A stretch of DNA of 64,000 bases from Pseudanabaena sp. PCC 7367 (GCF_000317065.1 NC_019690.1:1-64000), one strand, 5' to 3'. Positions 54,501-62,468 are shown, numbered from the stretch's first letter. The notes: generated by a model not told the origin, from the letters alone. Numbers and translations: made by a program.

Positions 54501-57500
54501 TGATGAACTGGGGCGACAAACCCTATACGATATTGATCCTAATAATGGAAATATGCGTTCCATGACGCGTGTGGTTAGTGGTGGTGATGACGTAGTAACT
54601 ACCTACACATATACTAGCCAAGGTCAGACCGATACCATGACTGACTCATTGGGAAGAGTTACTGACTATGACTATGATAATTTTGGGAATCTAATTAAAA
54701 TCACCTATGCCCAGGGTACTCCCGATGAAGCATTCGAAATGTTTGAATATGACGCTGCGGGTAATCAGACTGCCATGATCGATGAGAATGGCAATCGTAC
54801 TGAGTACGAGTATGATTCGCTGAATCGTTTAATCGAAATTACTTCAGCAGATCCCGATGGCACAGGGCCCCTATCTTCTCCTGTAACCACATTTACCTAT
54901 GATGCGAATGGGAATCAGCGAACCATAACCGATCCCTTAGGTCGCTTAACCACTAGTGATTACGATGATATGGATCGCCTAATTAGATTGAATGATCCTG
55001 ATCCCGATGGTGCAGGGCCATTACCTTCTCCTGAAACTATATATGGTTATGATAGCCATGGAAATCAGACTTCTCTTATCGATCCACTTAACCGGGAGAC
55101 CAGATTCGTTTATGACGATCGTAACAGAGTGATCGAGACGATTCTTCCTGATGGTGTGATTGAAAGGCAAGAATATGACGCAGATAATAATGTCATAGCT
55201 AGAATTGATGGTAATGATCATAGAACCGAAATGGTCTATGATCTCGAAGATCGGCCCATTTTAGAACGCGATCCCCTTGGCAATGAAACCAGATATGTAT
55301 ATGACGAAACAAGCCAATTGATAGCGCAAATTGACGCTAATGGCAATCGTACTGAGTTCAGCTATGACGATCGAGGAAGGCAAGTTTCTACTAAAGATGC
55401 CGAAGGGAATATCTTCTTCACTGACTATAATGATGTGGGCAATGTAATTTCTGAAAGAGATCCACTAGGCCAAATAACTACCTATGAATATGACAACCGC
55501 AATCGCACTGTTAGGGTAATTGACCCAATCAACGGCATTACTATTACAACCTATGATGATGCTAGCAACGTCACATCAATTACTGACCCTGAAGGCAATA
55601 CAACCTCATATGATTATGATGGCCTTAATCGATTGGTAACGGAAACTAATCAGTTAGGCAATAGCAAGACGCATGAGTACGATCCTGTTGGTAATAGAAT
55701 ACGCTCTACTGATCGCAACGATAGAGTGCGTGAGTTTACCTTTGATGATTTAAACCGCATGACTGCAGAAGTTTGGCTGGATAGTGCAGCTACGCCAATT
55801 CGAACCGCAGTATTTGCTTATGACGCAGCCGATCAATTAACCAGCACTAGCGATCCAGATTCCACCTATACCTACACCTATGATCTAAGAGGTCGTCTTG
55901 ATACCTCTAGTAATGCTGGTACTTCTGGTTCCCCAACAGTCATTATGAATTATGACTATGATAATGCTAGCAATCTTATTCGGGTGGAAGACTCTATTAA
56001 CGGGGTACAAGCAGGGGTTACTAACTACTCTTATGATGCTGCAAATCGTCTCCTCAATATTCGACAAAGCGGTAATGGTGTAGAAAATAAGCGGGTCGAA
56101 TACACTTACGATGCGGTCGGCCAGGCAGAGAGTATTAAGCGTTATTCAGATATTATTGGATCTCAACTGGTTGCTGAAACAGCCCATACCTATGATGAGC
56201 TTAATCGGCTTGAGAACATTTCTCATTCTGGCGCTGCAATGGCTTTGACCTATGACTTTACATACGATGACAATGGGCGTTTGACGAGGATTGATAACAG
56301 CATTGATGGCAGCAGCGATTTTAATTACGATGATGATGATCAGCTAACTGCTGCGGATTATTCATTCCAAGCCGATGAAAATTATTCCTATGACCAGAAT
56401 GGCAATCGCACTAATGCAGGCTACCAAACTGGAGATAATAATCGATTAGAAAGTGATGGTACCTATGATTATGCATATGACAATGAAGGTAATCTGATTA
56501 GCAAAACTGATCAGATCTCTGGAGAGGTAACCGAGTACACCTGGGATTATCGCAATCGCTTAACTGGAGTGGTTGTGAAAGACAGCAGTAACAATATTAT
56601 TCAGCAAAGTGACTACACTTATGATGTGTACGACCTGCGCATTGGCAAATCTGTGGACTCTGATGGAGCAGGTGCAGCACCTGCCGCTGTTACGCGCTTT
56701 ATCTATGGGATGAATGACAATATTGCCCTGGAGTTTGATGGTGGTGGCACTCAAACTAATCGTTATCTTTACAGTCTGGGTGTCGATCAATTCCTAGCGG
56801 ATGAGCAGCAGGCTGAAGGACGGGTGCTTTGGGCGCTGACTGATCATGTTGGTACTGTAAGAGATTTGATCGATTCTACTGGAACACAGCAAAATCATAT
56901 TACCTATGATAGTTTTGGTGGATTAACCAGCCAGACTGATGCATCTGTTACCACGCGTTTTGGCTTCACTGGTCGTGAATTAGATTCTGAAACTGGTTTA
57001 CACTATTATCGTGCTAGATATTTTGATTCTAATAATGGGCGCTTCATTAGTGAAGATCCGCTTGGCTACACAGCTGGTGATGCGAATCTATATCGTTACG
57101 TATTTAACAATCCCGCCATTTCAGTAGATCCGTCAGGTTTAGAAGCACTTATATATATACATAAAAATGGTAATTTTGTGGGACATGTCTCATTAGATGT
57201 AAATGGGACTGTATACACTTATGGCAGATTCGGTGAACAACCCAAAGCAGCTAGCGCTGGTATCGGAGGTGATGGTTATCTTTATAAAGTGCCTCGAGAA
57301 GAATACTTTAGACGTATTGGTAGTGGAGGGAATTTCGTGGGATCACACGATACTGTAGAGCAATGGGAACTACCTCTAACTGCATCCCAAGAGCAAGATG
57401 CCCAAAGCTACCTTGACGATCTCTACGACCAAGGCACAAATGAACGTCAGGTAGAAGATAAGCCACACATAAAGGGTAGAAGAGTAAGAGATTATAGTAT

Positions 57501-57789
57501 CTTTACTGAAAGTTGTGTAACTATAACTATGGAAGCATTACCAGATGGCCCCCTTAAAGATGCTCTAAGGGGTCGAAATCGTACTTATGGAGGAATTGTT
57601 TTTCACCCTAATGATGTATCAGATGCTTTACGTGTTGTCCCAGGAATTAAGAGATTACCAGACAATCGTCCAGAACCTTCATCTATCGGATTAACAGAAA
57701 ATGATCCAAGAAGACGTTTAAGGATCAATGCAGCTGATAGGCAGAGAGAACAGATATTACAAAATGGCGCAATTCGTCCTACACCATAA
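48556..57789 (+). CDS. Giant RHS/YD-repeat protein with candidate papain-fold toxin C-terminus
   Basis: The 3,077-residue protein has no obvious signal peptide. Order: an Asn/Gly-rich N-terminal region with beta-helix-like repeats (about 230-430), Ig-like modules (about 430-630), a Calx-beta domain (about 630-755), linkers, then the RHS shell from about 1128 (PEVQLYSGATIERHNL). An FG-GAP/VCBS insert sits at about 1593-1960 (repeated DFNNDGxLDVV-like calcium loops), YD repeats at about 1975-2810, and the RHS core YRARYFDSNNGRFISEDPLGY at about 2817. The last ~212 residues form a separate domain with His2877 in GHVSLDVNG and Cys2987 in FTESCVTITMEAL. The His-before-Cys order suggests a permuted NlpC/P60-LRAT-like fold. 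This is a polymorphic-toxin architecture. Confidence 0.88.
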   Translation: MNINAEGLQASTSSLLGYGEALDPIFDHPLDSSAIASRSITDPPSISLQSDGSGAETVIGIFSEGEWTLSTQVLNPSSTVFNSGSDSVAISSDSDPLIGAVPSPTAAIAGTQFSILAEGIVTINGGGDFDGVPTDPGDDALIYAGDGFNFNNVPILPVERDAQGNPILDGQGNEVLVPNAVVVAPGFTTANAPNNPYSGLIPPTVVSEQILDIPAFAEIRAQELDDRIAPGTTPIAFNPNQNPINNANNWNNNFPSGGTAANPIVVEVTSGINIPNGVTIENTVIIVNNGSVNFNGNGHTLNNVAIVVNNGGINLGNVQANDSAILASQSINMNNGTRFGGQSLVATGSQNSINFNGATTTTGDNDFLKVIAQGDITFNGAANTRGEFLSGGNFTFNGNSELIGGIGAKQNITFNGGATVTAADTNAPDITSDLANDTAIGGTNGDGITSDPAITGTVTDANNITGFVAGLNDTPIASYVDILAELQVDGSFNLSQTVLEQINGGPLADGVYVLHLQATDEFGNVSDSFDINFTLDTTAPAAPTIGLDPAFDTEPVGDGQTTLDLVTLTGQSEPNSQIEIVQTGQTAIADASGLFSISNVALALGANQFDIKAIDVAGNEVTITESFTRLDNTPSVSFDTASFSATEEATATDVVIPITLSDTPTADITVPITVDGTAIAGANDDFTISDSSITFTAGATGTDLTQNVTVTINPDDIPEPDETVILGFGTLPAGVELGSIDASTVTIAANDAIQGDTLTVLPGASVEVELSDILTTAVSFSLQDADGLPTGELEGDGTLIFNPTPDQIGTYQFTAVGIDQNGQEFTQNYTLNVVADPITTTRISGTILNTDEDALAGLPIELGGIQTITDSNGEFTIEVSGPLPSDTLRVLGQDFDDGSGDEYPFIAEKLELVLEHDPYIGFNNIIDRPIYLPVLDTSNAVPIIPGSGTDVTTDNIPGASVFVAADSIVDQEGNPFNGSLSITEVPRDLTPAALPEDLIPDVVVTIQPGEMNFTTPAPLTLPNRAGYEEGTEMTLWSINPITGEFDDVGVGIVQPGDEGSGSVITTVSGGIRNSSWHFLVPRPPLPAPPAPPQGPGGVGTPGNPALAQDDEANCGDAQDCSRASQPFTPEVQLYSGATIERHNLPTYQSLGQARGVSLVYDSVRADPRPIVNFGYEDVIRGSSQYQRLVADLTIKQGDFEYQVPGIADGDFGLDGGQHFWDFQTGDAVSAGLQADLSSLSSGRYEFEMSTGLLWSDDPVNNGFSGSTSTQTGSLINVNLIDSPFGSGWGMAGLQELVINPDESVLLIDGGSGELLFEGPDIFGESYVSPPGDFSTLVQLPDGTFQRTMKDQTVYTFNPDNKLASMVDRNGNATNYTYNGLGLLDKMIDPVGLETTFTYDANNKVSTIEDPSGRSTTLEYDADGNLTKIIDPDSTERSWDYDDRHHIIAETDKRNNREETYYNFAGRADYAITKDNERIEVEPFQSRVLADPTQTVDALNAPIASSLGTIEATYTDANGNTMTAFLDRRGQIVSGFDQEGNLPSIIRDEDTNLVSMEIDARGNINEYEYDANGNPITIVDSSTGYIGEDYFPSSKRFETEKVSDIATGDFNKDSVLDIVTTNTDGTSPGSVSVFISNGNGGFESKTDFGAGGSNPFLAESAVVDLNGDGNLDLVTPSSGGIKLLLGDGTGSLGTPTNIPVAGTTSYFPTLTGDFDNDNDVDIFTFYAGTGALGAILLNDGSGNFTTQEIAKSTPANFSIVTKAALGDINNDGNLDLVFTPNTSDGNKLYVRLGNGSGGFNGASTFNFGEIRPGRSLKFGDFNNDGALDVITNSGPTFSTASELTVILGNGNGGFTNAISYTPQDFNLNSSGNFDIGDINYDGNLDVVTPTSNLDDLALVLGNGDGSFSDSLIRPTSLTRINNNGTVILSDLNGDSVLDIVAVEGAPDQNGAVLLGAGLDGLRALGGESGITYDSTFSRQTSYTDELGRQTLYDIDPNNGNMRSMTRVVSGGDDVVTTYTYTSQGQTDTMTDSLGRVTDYDYDNFGNLIKITYAQGTPDEAFEMFEYDAAGNQTAMIDENGNRTEYEYDSLNRLIEITSADPDGTGPLSSPVTTFTYDANGNQRTITDPLGRLTTSDYDDMDRLIRLNDPDPDGAGPLPSPETIYGYDSHGNQTSLIDPLNRETRFVYDDRNRVIETILPDGVIERQEYDADNNVIARIDGNDHRTEMVYDLEDRPILERDPLGNETRYVYDETSQLIAQIDANGNRTEFSYDDRGRQVSTKDAEGNIFFTDYNDVGNVISERDPLGQITTYEYDNRNRTVRVIDPINGITITTYDDASNVTSITDPEGNTTSYDYDGLNRLVTETNQLGNSKTHEYDPVGNRIRSTDRNDRVREFTFDDLNRMTAEVWLDSAATPIRTAVFAYDAADQLTSTSDPDSTYTYTYDLRGRLDTSSNAGTSGSPTVIMNYDYDNASNLIRVEDSINGVQAGVTNYSYDAANRLLNIRQSGNGVENKRVEYTYDAVGQAESIKRYSDIIGSQLVAETAHTYDELNRLENISHSGAAMALTYDFTYDDNGRLTRIDNSIDGSSDFNYDDDDQLTAADYSFQADENYSYDQNGNRTNAGYQTGDNNRLESDGTYDYAYDNEGNLISKTDQISGEVTEYTWDYRNRLTGVVVKDSSNNIIQQSDYTYDVYDLRIGKSVDSDGAGAAPAAVTRFIYGMNDNIALEFDGGGTQTNRYLYSLGVDQFLADEQQAEGRVLWALTDHVGTVRDLIDSTGTQQNHITYDSFGGLTSQTDASVTTRFGFTGRELDSETGLHYYRARYFDSNNGRFISEDPLGYTAGDANLYRYVFNNPAISVDPSGLEALIYIHKNGNFVGHVSLDVNGTVYTYGRFGEQPKAASAGIGGDGYLYKVPREEYFRRIGSGGNFVGSHDTVEQWELPLTASQEQDAQSYLDDLYDQGTNERQVEDKPHIKGRRVRDYSIFTESCVTITMEALPDGPLKDALRGRNRTYGGIVFHPNDVSDALRVVPGIKRLPDNRPEPSSIGLTENDPRRRLRINAADRQREQILQNGAIRPTP

Positions 57790-57848
57790 AACTAAATTTG
57801 CTTAAATTAATAATAGTTAACTCAGTCCATAATTGCTAATCATGAATT

Positions 57849-58823
57849 ATGTTCAAGAATCACAAGACAAATCTAAAACGTCGAGATTTAATTTTTGGAG
57901 CACTTTTAGGTTGTGGACTAACATCAATATTAGCCATTAAAAGAAACAAAATATCTGCAACTAATACGTTAGCGGCAAGATTGGAGCTTAAAAGTTTCAA
58001 TTTTGAAACTGTAAAGGTAAATGAGTTTGGTGAAATCATAGATACTAAGACAAGACAGGCTAAAGAATTTATCGAGGATTTAGATAAAAGTATTCAGATG
58101 GAAATGGTGGCTATAGCAGGAGGTAGCTTCACTATGGGAACATCTGAGAATGAGGAGGGCATCTGGTCAGGAGACTCATCTGAACCGCAACATGAGGTTC
58201 ACATCAAACCTTTCTATATGAGTAGGTATTTGATTACCCAGGAACAGTGGCTTACAGTAATGGGTAAATTCACTGTAGATCCAAAATATAAAAATGGAAG
58301 GCTTCCAATTGCTTGGGTGGACTGGATTGATGCACAAGATTTTTGCCAAGCACTAAGCAAAATAACTGGTAAAAAGTATCGATTACCTAGTGAGGCAGAA
58401 TGGGAGTATGTCTGTAGGGCAGGAACCACTACTCCATTTCATTATGGCGAAACTATCACCACCAATCTAGCAAATTATAATGGAAATTATGATGCATATG
58501 GGCAAGGCCCAAAGGGAGAGAATAGAGGAAAAGCAACTGAAGTAGGCCAATTCCCTGCTAATCCATGGGGATTGCATGATATGCATGGCAATCTTTTAGA
58601 ATGGTGTGAAGATGTATGGTTCAATAGCTATTATGGAGCACCTAGCGATGGAAGTGCACGCTCTCTTATTGGCTGGAAACTAGGGAGAAATCCATATAAA
58701 GTAGTAAGAGGAGGTTCATGGATAACCGGGCCTCATAGTGCACGTTCAGCATATCGTAGTGAATATCGCTTTTATCGCAGATTGAGTCGTATTGGATTTC
58801 GTGTGGCTTGTTCTCTTTCTTGA
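57849..58823 (+). CDS. SUMF1/FGE-fold protein with Tat-like leader
   Basis: The 324-residue protein starts 60 bp after the RHS gene. Its leader has twin arginine (KRRDLIFGALLGCGLTSIL). Residues about 95-324 are an FGE-sulfatase (C-type-lectin-like) domain: MVAIAGGSFTMGTSENEEG, PFYMSRYLITQEQW, YRLPSEAEWEYVCRAGT, GNLLEWCEDVW, VVRGGSWITGPHSARSA and RIGFRVACS. The Cys pair of true formylglycine-generating oxidases is missing from the RGGSW region, so it is unlikely to make formylglycine. Possible roles are binding protein, RHS accessory, or immunity. The C-terminal segment after RGGSW is where diversity-generating retroelements vary such proteins. Confidence 0.88.
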   Translation: MFKNHKTNLKRRDLIFGALLGCGLTSILAIKRNKISATNTLAARLELKSFNFETVKVNEFGEIIDTKTRQAKEFIEDLDKSIQMEMVAIAGGSFTMGTSENEEGIWSGDSSEPQHEVHIKPFYMSRYLITQEQWLTVMGKFTVDPKYKNGRLPIAWVDWIDAQDFCQALSKITGKKYRLPSEAEWEYVCRAGTTTPFHYGETITTNLANYNGNYDAYGQGPKGENRGKATEVGQFPANPWGLHDMHGNLLEWCEDVWFNSYYGAPSDGSARSLIGWKLGRNPYKVVRGGSWITGPHSARSAYRSEYRFYRRLSRIGFRVACSLS

Positions 58824-58980
58824 CATCAGCTATTCTCTATTCAAAGCTTTGAGAACATTTGCTTTTAGCGATCCAACTTTTACACGACCAGTGCATCACT
58901 TTCACATAAGGTTCTTAGGCGAGCGGCTAAACCTGGTCGATCATAATTCTAACTACTGACTCATCATAAATGCGATCGTC

Positions 58981-59012
58981 ACTCATTAACTTTTGCCTAA
59001 AAGTTAATAAGT
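58981..59012. repeat. Near-perfect palindrome, 14+4+14
   Basis: ACTCATTAACTTTT GCCT AAAAGTTAATAAGT pairs with one mismatch. Its arms resemble those of the palindrome at 59094-59133 (CTCATTAA[C/G]TTTT), about 110 bp downstream. Confidence 0.8.
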
Positions 59013-59093
59013 CTGTTTTTGGGGTCTAAGCAAGGGTGAGTAAGGGCTTGGCTGGGGTTTTTATGCTTAATTCAAAAGGGCTTGATTTTACGC

Positions 59094-59133
59094 CTCATTA
59101 AGTTTTAGTAGTATGGTGCTAAAACTTAATGAG
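59094..59133. repeat. Perfect palindrome, 15+10+15, before the recombinase gene
   Basis: CTCATTAAGTTTTAG and its exact complement flank a 10-base centre. It ends 15 bases before the recombinase ATG. It could be a recombinase crossover site, an operator, or a transcription terminator-like hairpin, but no T-run follows. Confidence 0.85.
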
Positions 59134-59148
59134 TAACGCGAGGCCAAT

Positions 59149-59757
59149 ATGGCGATCCCAAAAGGGCAAAATCCGCACCACCCGAAACGGGGTGCATCGA
59201 CAAAAGTGGAACCGATTCGCAGCAAAAAGGCGATCGATCATATTAAGAAGATTTTGAAGCCACGCGATCGGTGTCTGTTCATTCTGGGTATTAACACGGC
59301 GTACCGGGCCAATGAATTGTTATCGCTGCGGATGAGGCATGTGCGTTGGGTCGAGGTGGGGGATGTGTTGGATATTAAGCAATCGAAAACCGATCAGTAT
59401 CGAATGGCGTCCCTGAATCGATCTGCCGTTGCGGCGTTGCATGAATACGTTGAATCGGCGGAATGTCAGCGGCGAGACGATGACGAGTACCTATTTCAAT
59501 CGCAGCGCAGCCATGTGTTACGGGTGCCGTCGGTGGTGAATATGGTCAAGCGATGGTGCCAGGATGTGGGTCTGAAAGGTAACTATGGCAGTCATACGCT
59601 GCGCAAGACCTGGGGGTATTGGCAATATAAAAGCGGTAATGCCGAAACGTTGCCGCGATTGATGGTGGCGTTTGGTCATGCCTCACAAAAGCAAACGCTG
59701 GACTATCTGTGCATCCAAGCCGAGGATGTGAAGGCGTTGTTTGCAATGGAGTTGTAG
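59149..59757 (+). CDS. Tyrosine recombinase, catalytic domain only
   Basis: The 202-residue protein has all catalytic residues of the tyrosine recombinase fold: Arg53 (NTAYRANELL), Lys80 (KQSKTDQ), His149 and Arg152 (SHTLRKTWGYW), His177 (AFGHAS) and nucleophile Tyr186 (TLDYL). The N-terminal SAM-like core-binding domain of Xer and phage integrases is missing: only about 20 basic residues precede the catalytic fold. Two related palindromes lie within 170 bp upstream. The closeness of the second one to the start codon suggests autoregulation or a cis recombination site. No att duplication was identified with confidence. Confidence 0.88.
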   Translation: MAIPKGQNPHHPKRGASTKVEPIRSKKAIDHIKKILKPRDRCLFILGINTAYRANELLSLRMRHVRWVEVGDVLDIKQSKTDQYRMASLNRSAVAALHEYVESAECQRRDDDEYLFQSQRSHVLRVPSVVNMVKRWCQDVGLKGNYGSHTLRKTWGYWQYKSGNAETLPRLMVAFGHASQKQTLDYLCIQAEDVKALFAMEL

Positions 59758-60036
59758 AAATATTGGCCTTCTTTTGCCACTCTGATGGGCTGTCCATTTT
59801 TTCGAGGCAGGTCACTTGTGATATCAAATCCTGATAAACACCTATAGTAAGATGGTGGTGATGTTAGGCGACAATTACCTTGGCGTCTGGATGACGATTA
59901 CTTGGCATAAAAAGATGATCGCCAGCAAGGATATGAGATCGCAAGTGGAGGTAGGCGTCAACTAGAAAAAAAGAGATCAAAACGGGAAAAAAGAAAGACA
60001 CTAAAGACGTTCAAACAGGAAAGTGGAACGTCAGCA

Positions 60037-61725
60037 GTGTCAGGTCAATATATAAAACAATATCAAGTGCAAGTGTACAAGAAAGCACGAGAGGTCGGCT
60101 GCAATCAAAATGAGTCAGCCGAGATTGCCGGCATATCAGTCCGTAGCGGCAGCCGTATTGAGCAAGGCAAACACCAGCCCAAGAGTAAAGGTGAGCGAGA
60201 TTGGCGCACCCGCCGAGATCCGCTATCAGGAGTGTGGGAGGAAGAGCTAGAGCCAATGCTTCGACGTGAGCCTCGTCTAGAGGCGATGACATTGTATGAA
60301 TATCTAGCCGAGCATTATCCAGGCCAATATGAGCAACAATTGCGTACCTTACAAAGGCGAGTGCAGGTATGGAAAAGTATCCATGGCAAACCGCAGGAGG
60401 TAATGTTTGAGATCCGCCATCAGCCCGGCGAAATGGGTCTATCAGATTTTACCGAGCTCAAACAGGTGGAAGTTACCATCAAAGGGAAACAATATGAGCA
60501 CCTGCTGTACCACTACCGTCTGGCCTACAGTGGCTGGCAATATGTGCAGGTAATCGAGGGTGGCGAGAGCTTTATCGGCTTGTCTGAAGGATTACAGAAT
60601 GCGCTGCATGCCTGTGGTGGTGTACCAAAGCAGCATCGCACCGATAATTTGAGTGCTGCCTATCGGAATATGGCGGGCAAACGGCATAAACCACTAACCC
60701 AATTCTATGCCGAGCTATGTGAACACTATGGCATGAGTCCAAGTCGCAATAACCCAGGCGTGGCTCATGAAAATGGCTCCATCGAATCTCCCCATGGACA
60801 TTTCAAGCGCCGGTTGCGCCAAGCTCTGTATTTGCGTGGCAGCTTTGAGTTTGAGTCAGTGAGTGCATATCAAGAATTTATCGAGCAGGTGGTTGCCAAG
60901 CTCAATTGTAAATGCAGCGCCAAGTTTGCCGAGGAAAAAGTAACCCTACAACCACTACCGAGATATCGCTGTGCCGATTACGAAGAATTGACGGTGCGGG
61001 TGACCTGCCACAGCACCATTTCGGTGCGCTGCATTCTTTACACGGTGCCATCAAGACTGATTGGCAGGCAGCTGAATATTCATATCTATCACAACCGCCT
61101 GGTCGGTTATTTGGGGCAGCAACAAGTGGTGGAACTACCCCGTTTGCGAGTACATGGGTCAGCCAAAATCCGCCGTGCTCGCTGTATTAACTACCGCCAT
61201 GTAATTGATAGCCTCAGGCGTAAACCCCGTGCCTTTATTTACTGCACCTGGCAGCAAGACCTATTGCCTAATCAACAATGGCGGCAGCTGTGGCAGAGGT
61301 TACAGGCTGATTTTGAAATCGATAATGCAGCGCGCATCATGGTTGAAGCCCTCTATATTGCTGCCAAGCACGATAGAGAAACTACAGTGGCCGACTATCT
61401 TGAAACCCAACTGCAGCAGGGCACTCTCAGCCTGAAGGCTCTACAGCAACAGTTCCTACTACCCCAGCAGCAATTGAGCGTACCTCAACTAAACGTACAA
61501 CAACATTCGCTTTCAGCCTATGACCAACTCCTCGAAACCAAACCCGAACAATACTCTGAGCCTGATACTCAAACAGCTACGACTCTCGCACATGCTCCAA
61601 CATTGGCAGACTATCGAGCAGAAGGCCACCCAACAGCATTGGGCTTACGACCGGTTCTTGCTCGCTCTGTGCGAATTGGAACTGGATTATCGCCAACAGA
61701 ATCGGATCAAACGAGCTCTCGCTGA
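60037..61725 (+). CDS. istA: IS21 transposase IstA (copy 2)
   Basis: The 562-residue protein is identical to the copy-1 IstA and has the same DDE residues (Asp137, Asp203, Glu250). It is intact, so either copy could supply transposase to both elements. It overlaps istB by 206 bp. Confidence 0.93.
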   Translation: MSGQYIKQYQVQVYKKAREVGCNQNESAEIAGISVRSGSRIEQGKHQPKSKGERDWRTRRDPLSGVWEEELEPMLRREPRLEAMTLYEYLAEHYPGQYEQQLRTLQRRVQVWKSIHGKPQEVMFEIRHQPGEMGLSDFTELKQVEVTIKGKQYEHLLYHYRLAYSGWQYVQVIEGGESFIGLSEGLQNALHACGGVPKQHRTDNLSAAYRNMAGKRHKPLTQFYAELCEHYGMSPSRNNPGVAHENGSIESPHGHFKRRLRQALYLRGSFEFESVSAYQEFIEQVVAKLNCKCSAKFAEEKVTLQPLPRYRCADYEELTVRVTCHSTISVRCILYTVPSRLIGRQLNIHIYHNRLVGYLGQQQVVELPRLRVHGSAKIRRARCINYRHVIDSLRRKPRAFIYCTWQQDLLPNQQWRQLWQRLQADFEIDNAARIMVEALYIAAKHDRETTVADYLETQLQQGTLSLKALQQQFLLPQQQLSVPQLNVQQHSLSAYDQLLETKPEQYSEPDTQTATTLAHAPTLADYRAEGHPTALGLRPVLARSVRIGTGLSPTESDQTSSR

Positions 61726-62290
61726 GGCTAAATTACCTACTGGTAAAAGCTTTACCTCTTTCGATTTTGAACATTGCCCTAGTTTCAAATCAGCGCCACT
61801 GATCCAACTGGCACAAGATACGGCCTGGTTGGATAGGGCCGAAAACTGCTTGCTATTTGGACCTTCCGGGGTCGGTAAAACTCATCTTGCTGCTGCGCTC
61901 GGGCGCTCGATGATTGAAATGGGCAAACGGGTTAAGTTCTTCTCGGCCTATGCTTTGCTACAACATCTACAGCAAGCCAAACTACAACTTCAGCTTGCCT
62001 CTATCCTTGCCAAACTTGACCGCTTTGATTTACTCATTATTGATGATCTTGGCTATGTCAAAAAATCTGAGGCTGAAACTTCCGTCCTGTTTGAGCTGAT
62101 TGCTCATCGTTATGAACGCAAAAGCCTCATCATTACTGCTAATCAGCCTTTCTCGCAATGGGATCACATCTTTGCCGATGACATGATGACTGTTGCTGCC
62201 GTTGACCGCCTCATTCATCATGCTCTCATTGTTGAAATTCATGCTGATAGTTTCCGTAAACGCAACGCTGTTGAGCGCTCGCAAAAATAA
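61520..62290 (+). CDS. istB: IS21 helper ATPase IstB (copy 2)
   Basis: Identical to the copy-1 IstB, with intact Walker A (GPSGVGKT) and Walker B (LLIIDDLGY). It works with IstA in target capture. Confidence 0.92.
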   Translation: MTNSSKPNPNNTLSLILKQLRLSHMLQHWQTIEQKATQQHWAYDRFLLALCELELDYRQQNRIKRALAEAKLPTGKSFTSFDFEHCPSFKSAPLIQLAQDTAWLDRAENCLLFGPSGVGKTHLAAALGRSMIEMGKRVKFFSAYALLQHLQQAKLQLQLASILAKLDRFDLLIIDDLGYVKKSEAETSVLFELIAHRYERKSLIITANQPFSQWDHIFADDMMTVAAVDRLIHHALIVEIHADSFRKRNAVERSQK

Positions 62291-62468
62291 TAATCGCTAT
62301 CAATCCGAATCTTACTGCTCCTTGAGGTTCAACATATGCAGTTCCTTTCAGCTTAGTTTTAGTTGTCATTTGCACACGTCATTTACATCCGCTATTTGCC
62401 AAGTAATTGACGCCGTCGAAATTGGTAATTGACATTTAACAATCTCCATAACGGAGCTGAAATCACAA

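Larger units (their letters stand above)
59862..62441 (+). mobile_element. IS21-family insertion sequence, copy 2
   Basis: It has the same length, ends and orientation as copy 1, at a constant offset of 21,187; I found no difference where I compared them. The bases flanking it (left ...ggtggtga, right atctccat...) show no 4-8-bp duplication, unlike copy 1. It lies between the recombinase gene and a haloperoxidase gene. Confidence 0.92.

Noticed and set aside
43488-58823. A diversity-generating retroelement made of the four-helix-bundle gene, the reverse transcriptase at 45.7 kb and the FGE-fold protein
   Set aside because: The reverse transcriptase has the QGSVLSP and YADD blocks, maturase domain and HNH end of a group II intron, and is surrounded by recognisable intron domain V/VI sequence. 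No template repeat was seen.
38675-62441. Composite transposon bounded by the two IS21 copies
   Set aside because: The outer flanks do not share a target duplication, and copy 1 alone is flanked by GATGGG and sits inside a gene that can be rejoined, so it inserted by itself.
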